From a virus: a stretch of 64,000 bases of DNA. Location: positions 61,584 through 125,583 of the IMG/VR virus record IMGVR_UViG_3300042924_008490; one strand, 5' to 3'. Under the pieces are notes generated by a model. The model was not told the origin of the DNA. It did not search any database and was given only the letters and a program-made list of their open reading frames with translations. Below, piece by piece: positions 54,703 to 61,449 of the stretch (its first letter is position 1; each line of letters begins with the position of its first letter). A program made the translations under genes and the position numbers.

Positions 54703-54961
54703 TCTTATATTGACTAAAAAAATTAGGAGTCAACTTTATAGGCAAATTAATAGACAATTTTATAGTCAACTTGATAGGCAACTTCGTAGTCAATTTAATA
54801 TTCAACTTAGTAGTCAACTTGATTGGCAACTTCATTGGGAGCTTAATAGTCAACTCCATAGTAAAATTAATAGTCAAATTAATAATCAACTTTATTGGCA
54901 ACTTCATTGGGAGCTTAATGAACAACTTAAAACTCAAATGAAAGATGGAAAATTTAAATAA
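54689..54961 (+). CDS. xxQL-repeat array protein 8 (longest repeat member)
   Basis: At 90 residues this is the longest repeat member. MENFNLILTKKIRSQLYRQI is followed by an unbroken xxQL/xxQI run to LKTQMKDGKFK, with two copies of YWQLHWELN or DWQLHWELN. Confidence 0.7.
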   Translation: MENFNLILTKKIRSQLYRQINRQFYSQLDRQLRSQFNIQLSSQLDWQLHWELNSQLHSKINSQINNQLYWQLHWELNEQLKTQMKDGKFK

Positions 54962-55061
54962 GAAAATGTATAGGGGTTTTCATATTAAACTTGATAGTGA
55001 ACTTGATTACCAAATTTGCAGGCAACTTAAAAAACAAATGAAGGATGGAAAATCTCAGTAA
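54945..55061 (+). CDS. xxQL-repeat array protein 9 (short)
   Basis: The product is 38 residues (MENLNKKMYRGFHIKLDSEL..., ending KKQMKDGKSQ). Short members such as this keep both the head and the tail of the family and lose the middle. Confidence 0.6.
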   Translation: MENLNKKMYRGFHIKLDSELDYQICRQLKKQMKDGKSQ

Positions 55062-55257
55062 AAAAATTAATAGTCAACTTCACAGTCAACTTTATGATAA
55101 ACTTTATGGGCAACTTTATAGTCCACTTGATAGACAACTTCATAATCAACTTCATAATAAACTTGATAGACAACTTGAAAGTCAAATTTATGAGCAACTT
55201 TATGGGCAACAACGTGTTCAACTTAGAAGGCAACTTAAAAAAACTAAAGGAATATGA
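55045..55257 (+). CDS. xxQL-repeat array protein 10
   Basis: The product is 70 residues (MENLSKKINSQLHSQLYDKLYG...), ending RRQLKKTKGI, a different tail. It overlaps the next gene by 4 nt (ATGA) in place of the usual 17. Confidence 0.66.
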   Translation: MENLSKKINSQLHSQLYDKLYGQLYSPLDRQLHNQLHNKLDRQLESQIYEQLYGQQRVQLRRQLKKTKGI

Positions 55258-55502
55258 AAAATCTCAATAATAAAATCTGTAATCAACTTAGTGAAAATAT
55301 TAATTTTCAACTTAATAAAAAAAAATTAGATTGGCAGCTTAGTGTAGAGGTTTATGATAAATTGAATGCCCCACTTTACATTAATTTACGCAGTCAGCTT
55401 AACGGTCGCATTGGTACACAACTTTACAGGGAGATTAATTTACTTCATTGGGAATTTAATGAACAATTTATAAAACAAATGGAAGATGGAAAATTTAAAT
55501 GA
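55254..55502 (+). CDS. xxQL-repeat array protein 11
   Basis: The product is 82 residues (MKNLNNKICNQLSENINFQL...), with a less regular middle (KLNAPLYINLRSQLNGRIG) and the tail QMEDGKFK. Confidence 0.66.
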   Translation: MKNLNNKICNQLSENINFQLNKKKLDWQLSVEVYDKLNAPLYINLRSQLNGRIGTQLYREINLLHWEFNEQFIKQMEDGKFK

Positions 55503-55695
55503 TAAAATCCGTAGTGGTCTTAATTTGCAACTTGATATTCAACTTGATTGGCAAAGTTATTGGGGCTATAGGGACTATAGAAACCTAATTCGTAATCAAC
55601 TTGAAAGTCGACTTTATTGGCAACTTGATAGTGGACTTGATAATCTACTTAGTAATCAACTTAAAACTCAAATGAAGAATGGAAAATTTAAATAA
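55486..55695 (+). CDS. xxQL-repeat array protein 12
   Basis: The product is 69 residues (MENLNDKIRSGLNLQLDIQL...), with SYWGYRDYRNLIRNQLES, closely similar to the next gene, so these two are a recent duplication. Confidence 0.67.
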   Translation: MENLNDKIRSGLNLQLDIQLDWQSYWGYRDYRNLIRNQLESRLYWQLDSGLDNLLSNQLKTQMKNGKFK

Positions 55696-55891
55696 GAAAA
55701 TCCGTAGGGGTTTTAATATTAAACTTGATAGTGAACTTAACAACGAACTTGATAGGCGAAGTTATTGGGACTATAAAACCCTAATTCGTAATCAACTTCG
55801 TAATCAACTTGAAAGTCAACTTTTTTGGATACTTGATGAACGACTTGGTGAACAACTTAAAACTCAAATGGAACATGGAAAATCTCAGTAA
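55679..55891 (+). CDS. xxQL-repeat array protein 13
   Basis: The product is 70 residues (MENLNKKIRRGFNIKLDSEL...), with SYWDYKTLIRNQLRNQLES, the partner of gene 12. Tail QMEHGKSQ. Confidence 0.67.
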   Translation: MENLNKKIRRGFNIKLDSELNNELDRRSYWDYKTLIRNQLRNQLESQLFWILDERLGEQLKTQMEHGKSQ

Positions 55892-55988
55892 AAAAATATG
55901 TAATCAACTTTGTAGTCAACTTGATAGTCAACTTGAAAATCAAATTAATAATCAACTTAAAACTCAAATGGAGAATGAAAAATTTTAA
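55875..55988 (+). CDS. xxQL-repeat array protein 14 (short)
   Basis: At 37 residues this is the shortest member: MENLSKKICNQLCSQLDSQL, then ENQINNQLKTQMENEKF. Overlap with the next gene is 14 nt. Confidence 0.6.
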   Translation: MENLSKKICNQLCSQLDSQLENQINNQLKTQMENEKF

Positions 55989-56151
55989 TGAGAAAATCCG
56001 TAATCAACTTCGTAGTGAACTTCATAATAAACTTTATAAGCAAATTGATAGAAAACTTGCTATAGCTGTTCATTTGGAACTTGACAGTCAAATAGGTATT
56101 CAACCCTGTTTTGAAATTAATAAGCAGCTTAAACGATTAAATGGAAGATGA
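55975..56151 (+). CDS. xxQL-repeat array protein 15
   Basis: The product is 58 residues (MKNFNEKIRNQLRSELHNKLYKQID...), ending KQLKRLNGR. It overlaps gene 16 by 4 nt (ATGA). Confidence 0.64.
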   Translation: MKNFNEKIRNQLRSELHNKLYKQIDRKLAIAVHLELDSQIGIQPCFEINKQLKRLNGR

Positions 56152-56336
56152 AAAATCTCAATAGGAAAATATATAGTCAACTTGGTAATCAACTTGATAG
56201 GCTAATTTTTTGGCAATTTGAAAGGCAACTTCGTAGTGAACTCGGTAAAAAAATTCGTAGTCCGCTTCGTAGACAATTCTATTGGCAGATTAATGAACAA
56301 ATTAAAACTCAAATGAAAGATGGAAAATCTCAGTAA
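56148..56336 (+). CDS. xxQL-repeat array protein 16
   Basis: The product is 62 residues (MKNLNRKIYSQLGNQLDRLI, then FWQFERQLRSELGKKI...), tail QMKDGKSQ. Confidence 0.66.
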   Translation: MKNLNRKIYSQLGNQLDRLIFWQFERQLRSELGKKIRSPLRRQFYWQINEQIKTQMKDGKSQ

Positions 56337-56496
56337 AAAAATATGTAATCAACTTCTTAGTACACTTTACAGTCAACTTGGTAGAAAACTTCAAAATCAA
56401 CTTATTAATAAACTTAATAGACAACTTTATTGGCAATTTGATAGTCAACTTAGTAATCAACTTGAAACTCAAATGAAAGATGGAAAATTTAAATGA
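56320..56496 (+). CDS. xxQL-repeat array protein 17
   Basis: The product is 58 residues (MENLSKKICNQLLSTLYSQL...), with RQLYWQFDSQLSNQLETQMKDGKFK. A regular repeat member. Confidence 0.66.
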   Translation: MENLSKKICNQLLSTLYSQLGRKLQNQLINKLNRQLYWQFDSQLSNQLETQMKDGKFK

Positions 56497-56683
56497 AGAG
56501 CTAAATAATAATAATCAACTTAGTAGTCAACTAAATAATCAAATCGATAGACAACTTGAAAGTCAAGTTTATGAGCACCTTTTTTGGCAAATCCGTATCC
56601 AACTTAATAGGCAATTGTATTCACCATTATATAATCCACTTTTTAATAGAATTTATAATCAAATGGAGCATGGAAAATCTTAG
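56480..56683 (+). CDS. xxQL-repeat array protein 18
   Basis: The product is 67 residues (MENLNEELNNNNQLSSQLNN...), with an Asn-rich start and QMEHGKS end. Overlap with the next gene is 14 nt. Confidence 0.65.
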   Translation: MENLNEELNNNNQLSSQLNNQIDRQLESQVYEHLFWQIRIQLNRQLYSPLYNPLFNRIYNQMEHGKS

Positions 56684-56876
56684 TGATAAAATTTATTGGG
56701 AGATATATAGAAGTTTTCATAATACGATTTGTTCTGAAACTTATAGTGGAATAGAATTTAAACTTCGAAAGAAGCTTGAGGAGAGTCTTTGTGAGGATAT
56801 TGAGGTTAAATGTCGTTGGCAGCTTTGTGGTGAAATTAATTTTCAACTTGAAAAAAATATTAAAAATGAAGAATAA
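56670..56876 (+). CDS. xxQL-repeat array protein 19 (divergent)
   Basis: The product is 68 residues. MENLSDKIYWEIYRSFHNTI keeps the head only; the middle has Cys/Glu-rich RKKLEESLCEDIEVKCRWQLCGE and the end KNIKNEE differs. Confidence 0.62.
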   Translation: MENLSDKIYWEIYRSFHNTICSETYSGIEFKLRKKLEESLCEDIEVKCRWQLCGEINFQLEKNIKNEE

Positions 56877-57078
56877 GAATGATGAAATAACTGAAGGATT
56901 TGATTCTTTTAATAAAAATCTTCAATTGGAGATTATGAGTCAATTACAGCCATATGGTATTCATGCAAGGCTTGGTAATTTGCTTTCTGAGAAAATTAAC
57001 AGGAGTCTTAGATGGCAATTAAGAACTCAATTGGATATGTGCTTGATTGACTTTAAGATTAAAAAAAGTTATGTTTGA
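56866..57078 (+). CDS. xxQL-repeat array protein 20 (divergent)
   Basis: The product is 70 residues (MKNKNDEITEGFDSFNKNLQLE...). It keeps only SRxLRWQLRTQLD. It is a globular-looking relative with no repeat run. It ends 3 nt before the next ATG. Confidence 0.6.
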   Translation: MKNKNDEITEGFDSFNKNLQLEIMSQLQPYGIHARLGNLLSEKINRSLRWQLRTQLDMCLIDFKIKKSYV

Positions 57079-57081
57079 AAT

Positions 57082-57261
57082 ATGGAAAATCTTAGTAAAG
57101 ATATTAATAATGAAATTTATAGTCAATTAACTAATCAACTCCGTAGTCTACTCGGTAGTCAAATTGATTGGCAACTTCGTAGTAAACTTCATAGTCAAAT
57201 TGATAATCAACTTCATTGGGAATTTAATGAACAAATTAAAATTCAAATGGAACATGAATAA
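57082..57261 (+). CDS. xxQL-repeat array protein 21
   Basis: The product is 59 residues (MENLSKDINNEIYSQLTNQL...), with SQIDWQLRSKLHSQIDNQLHWEF and a truncated tail QMEHE. Overlap with the next gene is 8 nt. Confidence 0.65.
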   Translation: MENLSKDINNEIYSQLTNQLRSLLGSQIDWQLRSKLHSQIDNQLHWEFNEQIKIQMEHE

Positions 57262-57466
57262 TTTAAATGATAAAATTTGTGAAGATATAGATTTACTTCG
57301 CAGGAATCTCAATATTGATTTAAGAAAGCCACTTGATATCTATCTTTATAGAAGTTTGTATAGAGGGGTTATGGATGAGCAGATTGATGGGATTTTTTGG
57401 CAAATGTCTTTAATGGTTATGAACAAAATAAAAAATATTAAGAAAGATGAAGAATTTGAATTCTAA
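57254..57466 (+). CDS. xxQL-repeat array protein 22 (divergent)
   Basis: The product is 70 residues (MNNLNDKICEDIDLLRRNLN...). Few repeats remain; it ends IKKDEEFEF. A helical, charged protein. Confidence 0.6.
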   Translation: MNNLNDKICEDIDLLRRNLNIDLRKPLDIYLYRSLYRGVMDEQIDGIFWQMSLMVMNKIKNIKKDEEFEF

Positions 57467-57662
57467 GATACACAGAGATATATATATCGATTTCATTCAT
57501 GAAATTGGTGAAGAGTTGACTGAAGGGAAGATAGATGGGGATTTTCTTTTTGAGCTTGACAGATTGATTTTGTCAAATGTGCTTTTTGATGCAAGGCGTA
57601 GTTTTAGATTGATTAATTCTCAAGTGAAACATAAAATTTCTAATGAAAAATCTGAACAATAA
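57447..57662 (+). CDS. xxQL-repeat array protein 23 (divergent)
   Basis: The product is 71 residues (MKNLNSKIHRDIYIDFIHEI...), with almost no repeat left but the conserved head. Tail ISNEKSEQ. Overlap 20 nt with its left neighbour. Confidence 0.6.
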   Translation: MKNLNSKIHRDIYIDFIHEIGEELTEGKIDGDFLFELDRLILSNVLFDARRSFRLINSQVKHKISNEKSEQ

Positions 57663-57870
57663 GCTTGAAAATAGGCTTAATAGAAAAATTGTGGACAAGC
57701 TCTATGTTCAAATCACTAAAAACCAAGATAGTGAGCTTCGTAGTCAACTTGATTGGCAACTTCATAGGAAAATTCGATTAAAAATTTTTAGGGGAATCGT
57801 TTGGAAGATGAGTGATAAACTACTAATTAAGCAACTTAAAAATAAATTGAAGGATGGAAAATCTAAATAA
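57643..57870 (+). CDS. xxQL-repeat array protein 24
   Basis: The product is 75 residues (MKNLNNKLENRLNRKIVDKL...), basic, with SELRSQLDWQLHRKI in the middle and KLKDGKSK at the end. Confidence 0.64.
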   Translation: MKNLNNKLENRLNRKIVDKLYVQITKNQDSELRSQLDWQLHRKIRLKIFRGIVWKMSDKLLIKQLKNKLKDGKSK

Positions 57871-58078
57871 AAAACTTTGTAGTCAAATTGATAGGAAACT
57901 TGATGGGAAACTTAATAGTCAAATCTATAGTCAACTTCGTAGGCAACTTGAGAATCAACTTGAAAGGCAACTTGATTGGCAACTTGATTGGCAACTTCGC
58001 AGTCAACTTTATTGGGAACTTGAAAGTCAACTTGGTAATCAACTTAAAACTCAATTGAAGGATGGAAAATCTAAATAA
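57854..58078 (+). CDS. xxQL-repeat array protein 25 (most regular)
   Basis: The product is 74 residues with an unbroken repeat from residue 9 to 66: SQIDRKLDGKLNSQIYSQL, then LERQLDWQLDWQLRSQLYW. It is the model member for the family. Confidence 0.7.
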   Translation: MENLNKKLCSQIDRKLDGKLNSQIYSQLRRQLENQLERQLDWQLDWQLRSQLYWELESQLGNQLKTQLKDGKSK

Positions 58079-58262
58079 CAGGATGATGGTTTGTCTATAT
58101 TCTAATTTAGGAGGAGAGCTTCATAGGGAGGTTAGATGTAGTCTGAATAAAAAGGTTAGCAGTTTGATTGAGAGGCAGCTTCTAAGGAAATTTTGGAAAG
58201 ATATAGATTTAGAATTTAATAGATTAATAACAAATCAATTGAAACATGGAAAATATCAGTAA
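58062..58262 (+). CDS. xxQL-repeat array protein 26 (divergent)
   Basis: The product is 66 residues (MENLNNRMMVCLYSNLGGEL...), with few Q-L pairs and the tail QLKHGKYQ. Confidence 0.62.
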   Translation: MENLNNRMMVCLYSNLGGELHREVRCSLNKKVSSLIERQLLRKFWKDIDLEFNRLITNQLKHGKYQ

Positions 58263-58446
58263 AGATATTAATAGTGAACTTAATAGCCAAATTCATATAC
58301 GACTCCGTAGTCAACTCGGTAGTCAACTTAAAGTTGCTCGTGAAATGCAACTTCTTAGTCCACTTTACAGTCAACTCGGTAATCAACTTGATAGGCAACT
58401 TTATAACCAATTTAGTACTCAAATGAAACATGGAAAATCTCAGTAA
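58246..58446 (+). CDS. xxQL-repeat array protein 27
   Basis: The product is 66 residues (MENISKDINSELNSQIHIRL, then RSQLGSQLKVAREMQLLSP...). Shares GSQLKVAxEM with gene 28, so these two are recent duplicates. Confidence 0.67.
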   Translation: MENISKDINSELNSQIHIRLRSQLGSQLKVAREMQLLSPLYSQLGNQLDRQLYNQFSTQMKHGKSQ

Positions 58447-58642
58447 AGATATTAATAGTGAAATTTATAGTCAATTAACTAAACAACTCCATAGTCAACT
58501 CGGTAGTCAACTTAAAGTTGCTAATGAAATGCTACTTGGTCGTCAACTTATTAGTCAACTCACTCTTCAATTTAATATGGGACTTTGTAGTCTACTTGAT
58601 AGGCAACTTAAAAATCAAATGAAAAATGGAAAATCTCAGTAA
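58430..58642 (+). CDS. xxQL-repeat array protein 28
   Basis: The product is 70 residues (MENLSKDINSEIYSQLTKQL, then HSQLGSQLKVANEMLLGRQ...). The partner of gene 27; its head is also close to gene 21. Confidence 0.67.
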   Translation: MENLSKDINSEIYSQLTKQLHSQLGSQLKVANEMLLGRQLISQLTLQFNMGLCSLLDRQLKNQMKNGKSQ

Positions 58643-58847
58643 TAAAGTAAATATAAATATTCAAATGAAAATTTATAATATTCTCCACAGGCAAATTGAT
58701 AAAAAGGTTGGTATGAAAGTTCGTCTATTGATAGATAGACAACTTGGTAGTCGAATTGATAGTCAACTTCGTAATCAACTTGATAGGCAACTTGATAATC
58801 GACTTGAAAGGCTAATTTTTTGGCAAATTGATAATCAACTCAAATAA
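58626..58847 (+). CDS. xxQL-repeat array protein 29
   Basis: The product is 73 residues (MENLSNKVNINIQMKIYNIL...). The C-half is regular (RQLDNRLERLIFWQIDNQLK) and the tail is missing, as the stop comes early. An 87-nt remnant follows. Confidence 0.65.
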   Translation: MENLSNKVNINIQMKIYNILHRQIDKKVGMKVRLLIDRQLGSRIDSQLRNQLDRQLDNRLERLIFWQIDNQLK

Positions 58848-58934
58848 CTGATTGCGTTGATAGCAAACTTGACTGGCAACTGAGTGAAGGTATTAATAGA
58901 TTACTTGAATTACATGTTAATAATTTAAAATAAT
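58848..58934 (+). pseudogene. Remnant of an array gene
   Basis: Directly after the stop of gene 29 a frame without a start reads TDCVDSKLDWQLSEGINRLL and ends LHVNNLK. It is the only gap of this size in the array and looks like a decayed C-terminus. Confidence 0.55.
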
Positions 58935-59135
58935 ATGAAAAATCTCAATAGAAAGATATATAGTCAACTTTATAGTCAATTGGATAGTCAAATTGAAAGT
59001 CAATGTAATGAACAAATTTATTGGCAAATATATTGGCAACTTCGTACTAAAATTGATATGCTACTTCATAATCAACTTAAAAGTAGAATTAAAAGTCAAC
59101 TTAAAAATCAAATGAAAAATGGAAAATCTCAATAG
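58935..59135 (+). CDS. xxQL-repeat array protein 30
   Basis: The product is 66 residues (MKNLNRKIYSQLYSQLDSQI...), with IYWQIYWQLRTKID and the tail QMKNGKSQ. Confidence 0.66.
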   Translation: MKNLNRKIYSQLYSQLDSQIESQCNEQIYWQIYWQLRTKIDMLLHNQLKSRIKSQLKNQMKNGKSQ

Positions 59136-59322
59136 AAAAATTTATATTAAATTTGCGGATAGGTTTCATGGGGAATTTCGTAATGAGACTGAAAGGGAGC
59201 TTGATAGTTATCTTGTGGATGATGTTTTGTCTCGATTGAAGGTTAGGATATTTGTAGACTTAAATGTAGGAATCAATTTACAACTTCAGGAATTTAATAA
59301 TAATTCAAAAGAAATAATATGA
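59119..59322 (+). CDS. xxQL-repeat array protein 31 (divergent)
   Basis: The product is 67 residues (MENLNRKIYIKFADRFHGEF...). It is acidic and repeat-poor, ends in NNNSKEII, and overlaps the membrane-protein gene by 4 nt (ATGA), so the two are translated together. Confidence 0.62.
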   Translation: MENLNRKIYIKFADRFHGEFRNETERELDSYLVDDVLSRLKVRIFVDLNVGINLQLQEFNNNSKEII

Positions 59323-60152
59323 AATATATAATAGGAATTTTTTGGAAGTACAGATGGTCATTGGCATTGATATATTTTTTGATAGTGGTATGTGAGCTTT
59401 TGTATTTATTTTTTTGGCAGATATTAGGTTTGGCTATTGATGGGTTATTGGTTGGTGACTATTTTTATTTGGTTATATTGTTATTGGTAAATTTCTTTGG
59501 GAATTTATTACATTACCGTAGGATGATATATGATACGAGGGTATATATGCGGATAAACAATGACATTGTATATTCTTATTTAGGAGGATGTAAATTAGAT
59601 GTATCTGCTAAATCTGCTCGTACTGAGATGGCGAGTAACGTGGTTAATTTTTTTGAGAATGATGTGACTTATTACATAGGTTCTTTTATTCATATATTTG
59701 GCAGTTTATATTTCATATTTTATTTGAAGTATGAGGTTGGGTTGATTGTGATATGCAGTATAGTCTTCATAGGGTTTATTGTATATAAATTTTATTCTAA
59801 GATAGGTCAGATAACTTTGTTGATACATAATCATATGGAGGGTAAGGTTAAGGTTCTTGAATTTGGTGGGGATATTGGCATTCGTAATTTTTATGAGAGG
59901 CGGAAATTTTTGTTGGAGAAGAATTCTGAGATACAAGCGAAGCATTGGTTTTCTTTGAATATGGTTAGGTTGTTATTTTTGTTAGGATGTATAGTTGTGT
60001 TTACAAATGGGAATTATGGTTTGACACAGGGGCAGACGATATCGATGTATATGTATATAAATCAATTTTTGATTTCTTTGATGGTTATTCCTATAGCTGT
60101 GGAGACGTTTATGAGGATTAAGGATGTTATAAAAAGGTTGGGTAAATTTTAA
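59319..60152 (+). CDS. Orphan ABC-exporter-like transmembrane domain
   Basis: The 277-residue product has six hydrophobic segments (about residues 14-36, 46-62, 120-137, 140-160, 220-235 and 245-262). The layout, with VCELLYLFFWQILGLAIDGLLVG at the start and TEMASNVVNFFENDVTYYIGSF after the second helix, matches the membrane half of ABC exporters. There is no nucleotide-binding domain in the protein or nearby. It lies between array genes and is coupled to gene 31. It could use a host ATPase or not be a transporter at all. Confidence 0.72.
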   Translation: MKYIIGIFWKYRWSLALIYFLIVVCELLYLFFWQILGLAIDGLLVGDYFYLVILLLVNFFGNLLHYRRMIYDTRVYMRINNDIVYSYLGGCKLDVSAKSARTEMASNVVNFFENDVTYYIGSFIHIFGSLYFIFYLKYEVGLIVICSIVFIGFIVYKFYSKIGQITLLIHNHMEGKVKVLEFGGDIGIRNFYERRKFLLEKNSEIQAKHWFSLNMVRLLFLLGCIVVFTNGNYGLTQGQTISMYMYINQFLISLMVIPIAVETFMRIKDVIKRLGKF

Positions 60153-60164
60153 CTCAAAAGAAAC

Positions 60165-60362
60165 ATGAAAAATCTCAATAAAGAAATTTGTAATCAATTT
60201 GAAGTGAAATTTCGCCATAAGTTACTACATCAGCTTTACAATCAATGTGACATTCAAACGAAAGATATGGTGCTTAGTCATGTTAAGATTGAGCTTTTTC
60301 AGCAGTTATACAGAAATCTTAAAACTCAAATAGATTGGTTGCTGAAGAAAAATTTGAAATAA
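60165..60362 (+). CDS. xxQL-repeat array protein 32 (divergent)
   Basis: The product is 65 residues (MKNLNKEICNQFEVKFRHKLLHQLYNQ...), repeat-poor, ending in KTQIDWLLKKNLK. It is the first array gene after the membrane protein. Confidence 0.62.
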   Translation: MKNLNKEICNQFEVKFRHKLLHQLYNQCDIQTKDMVLSHVKIELFQQLYRNLKTQIDWLLKKNLK

Positions 60363-60387
60363 ATTTCTTTTTTTGAAATATTATTTT

Positions 60388-60395
60388 TACCTTTG
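60388..60395 (+). promoter_or_regulatory. Internal promoter in the array
   Basis: TACCTTTG with TTTTTTTGAAATATT upstream lies in a 60-nt gap between array genes, 27 nt before the ATG at 60423. It would drive the last seven genes separately. Confidence 0.65.
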
Positions 60396-60422
60396 AGGGA
60401 AATAATTTAATTCTGATGGAAC

Positions 60423-60671
60423 ATGGAAAATTTAAAGGATAAAATTCATAGTCAACTTGGTACTCAAATTGATTGGAAACTTCATAGTCAACTTGGTACT
60501 CAAATTGATTGGAAACTTCATAGTCAACTTGGTACTCAAATTGATGGGAAACTTTATAATGAACTTGATAGTCAACTTAATAGGCAAGTCAATAATCAAC
60601 TTGATAGGCTAATTTTTTGGCAAATTGACAATCAACTTAAAACTCAAATGGTGCATGGAAAATCTCAGTAG
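60423..60671 (+). CDS. xxQL-repeat array protein 33 (internal expansion)
   Basis: The product is 82 residues. Three tandem copies of a 12-residue unit HSQLGTQIDWKL, each coded by a near-identical 36-bp repeat (60447-60554), follow the head MENLKDKI. This is direct evidence that members grow by slippage in whole repeat units. Confidence 0.7.
   Translation: MENLKDKIHSQLGTQIDWKLHSQLGTQIDWKLHSQLGTQIDGKLYNELDSQLNRQVNNQLDRLIFWQIDNQLKTQMVHGKSQ
60447..60554 (+). repeat. Three 36-bp tandem repeats inside an array gene
   Basis: The units start at 60447, 60483 and 60519 and differ at one base (T to G in the third). Each is three xxQL-type tetrapeptides. Confidence 0.9.
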
Positions 60672-60858
60672 AAAGATACATAGTTCCCAATTTGTTAAAA
60701 TTCATAGGGAGCTTAATGGAGAACTTGATTGGAGATTTAGTCTTAAAGTGCAGAATTATATCACCGATGAATTACAAATGAGAGCTGTCAAAATTATATT
60801 TGGTTTATTGAATATACAACTTTTGAAGGAACTTAAAAAGAAAAATGGAAAATTTTAA
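60655..60858 (+). CDS. xxQL-repeat array protein 34 (divergent)
   Basis: The product is 67 residues (MENLSRKIHSSQFVKIHREL...), with few Q-L pairs and the tail KKKNGKF. Overlap with the next gene is 14 nt. Confidence 0.62.
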   Translation: MENLSRKIHSSQFVKIHRELNGELDWRFSLKVQNYITDELQMRAVKIIFGLLNIQLLKELKKKNGKF

Positions 60859-61057
60859 TCGTGAAATCAGTAATAGAGTTCATGAAGAACTTTGCAATAA
60901 AGCCTATATTGAACTTTCTAAGCAATTATATTGGGAGCTCTATAGAACACTTCATACTCAATTGATGAATCCAATTGAAAAGCAATGTAGTGAGCAATTT
61001 TTTTGGCAACTTTATGGGCAACTTCAAAATCAAATGGAACATGAAAAATCTCAATAG
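60845..61057 (+). CDS. xxQL-repeat array protein 35
   Basis: The product is 70 residues (MENFNREISNRVHEELCNKA...), with FFWQLYGQLQNQMEHEKSQ at the end. Confidence 0.65.
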   Translation: MENFNREISNRVHEELCNKAYIELSKQLYWELYRTLHTQLMNPIEKQCSEQFFWQLYGQLQNQMEHEKSQ

Positions 61058-61265
61058 AAAAATATGTAGTAAACTTAATAGTCAACTTGATAGTGGACTG
61101 CATAGACAAATTCGTGAGCAACTTCATTCGGAATTAGGTATGCAACTTGATAGGCAACTTTATGAGCAACTTCTTAATAAACTTGAAAATCAAATTTATG
61201 TGCAACTTTATGGGCGAATCAATAGGCAACTTAGAACTCAAATGGAAGATGGAAAATCTCAATAG
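61041..61265 (+). CDS. xxQL-repeat array protein 36
   Basis: The product is 74 residues (MKNLNRKICSKLNSQLDSGL...), with a regular repeat to RQLRTQMEDGKSQ. Confidence 0.67.
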   Translation: MKNLNRKICSKLNSQLDSGLHRQIREQLHSELGMQLDRQLYEQLLNKLENQIYVQLYGRINRQLRTQMEDGKSQ

Positions 61266-61449
61266 AAAAATTCGTAATAGTATTCATTTGAAATTTAATA
61301 ATAGTGTTGAGAGGGTAAATTATCAATTCGATAGTAAATTACATAGTGAACTCCGTATGGAATTTAACAATCCAATTTACAATCAAATCAATTGGGAGCT
61401 TCATAGCAAACTAAATAATCAAATTCAAATGGAACATGGAAAATCTTAA
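61249..61449 (+). CDS. xxQL-repeat array protein 37
   Basis: The product is 66 residues (MENLNRKIRNSIHLKFNNSV...), Asn-rich, ending QIQMEHGKS. It overlaps the next gene by 14 nt. Confidence 0.65.
   Translation: MENLNRKIRNSIHLKFNNSVERVNYQFDSKLHSELRMEFNNPIYNQINWELHSKLNNQIQMEHGKS

Larger units (their letters stand above)
53482..61449 (+). repeat. Array of tandem paralogous small genes (xxQL repeat family)
   Basis: Thirty-seven small genes of one family plus a divergent 38th (61436-61648) lie head to tail on one strand, interrupted by one membrane-protein gene (59319-60152). Members start M(E/K)NL(N/S)xKI, carry a period-4 motif (Q-L every four residues, coded mostly CAACTT every 12 bases), and end (K)TQM(K/E)(D/H)G KFK or KSQ. 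Adjacent genes mostly overlap by 17 bases, the next gene in the +1 frame. The 12-bp period also keeps the reverse strand open, giving false KLxIKL frames. Confidence 0.9.

Noticed and set aside
53398-58431. Reverse-strand open frames with KLxIKL repeats inside the small-gene array
   Set aside because: They are the reverse reading of the 12-bp CAACTT repeat. The plus-strand genes have shared heads, tails and junctions; the reverse frames do not.
53482-61449. Diversity-generating retroelement or retron as an explanation of the array
   Set aside because: No reverse transcriptase, template/variable repeat pair or adenine-specific substitution pattern is visible in the window.
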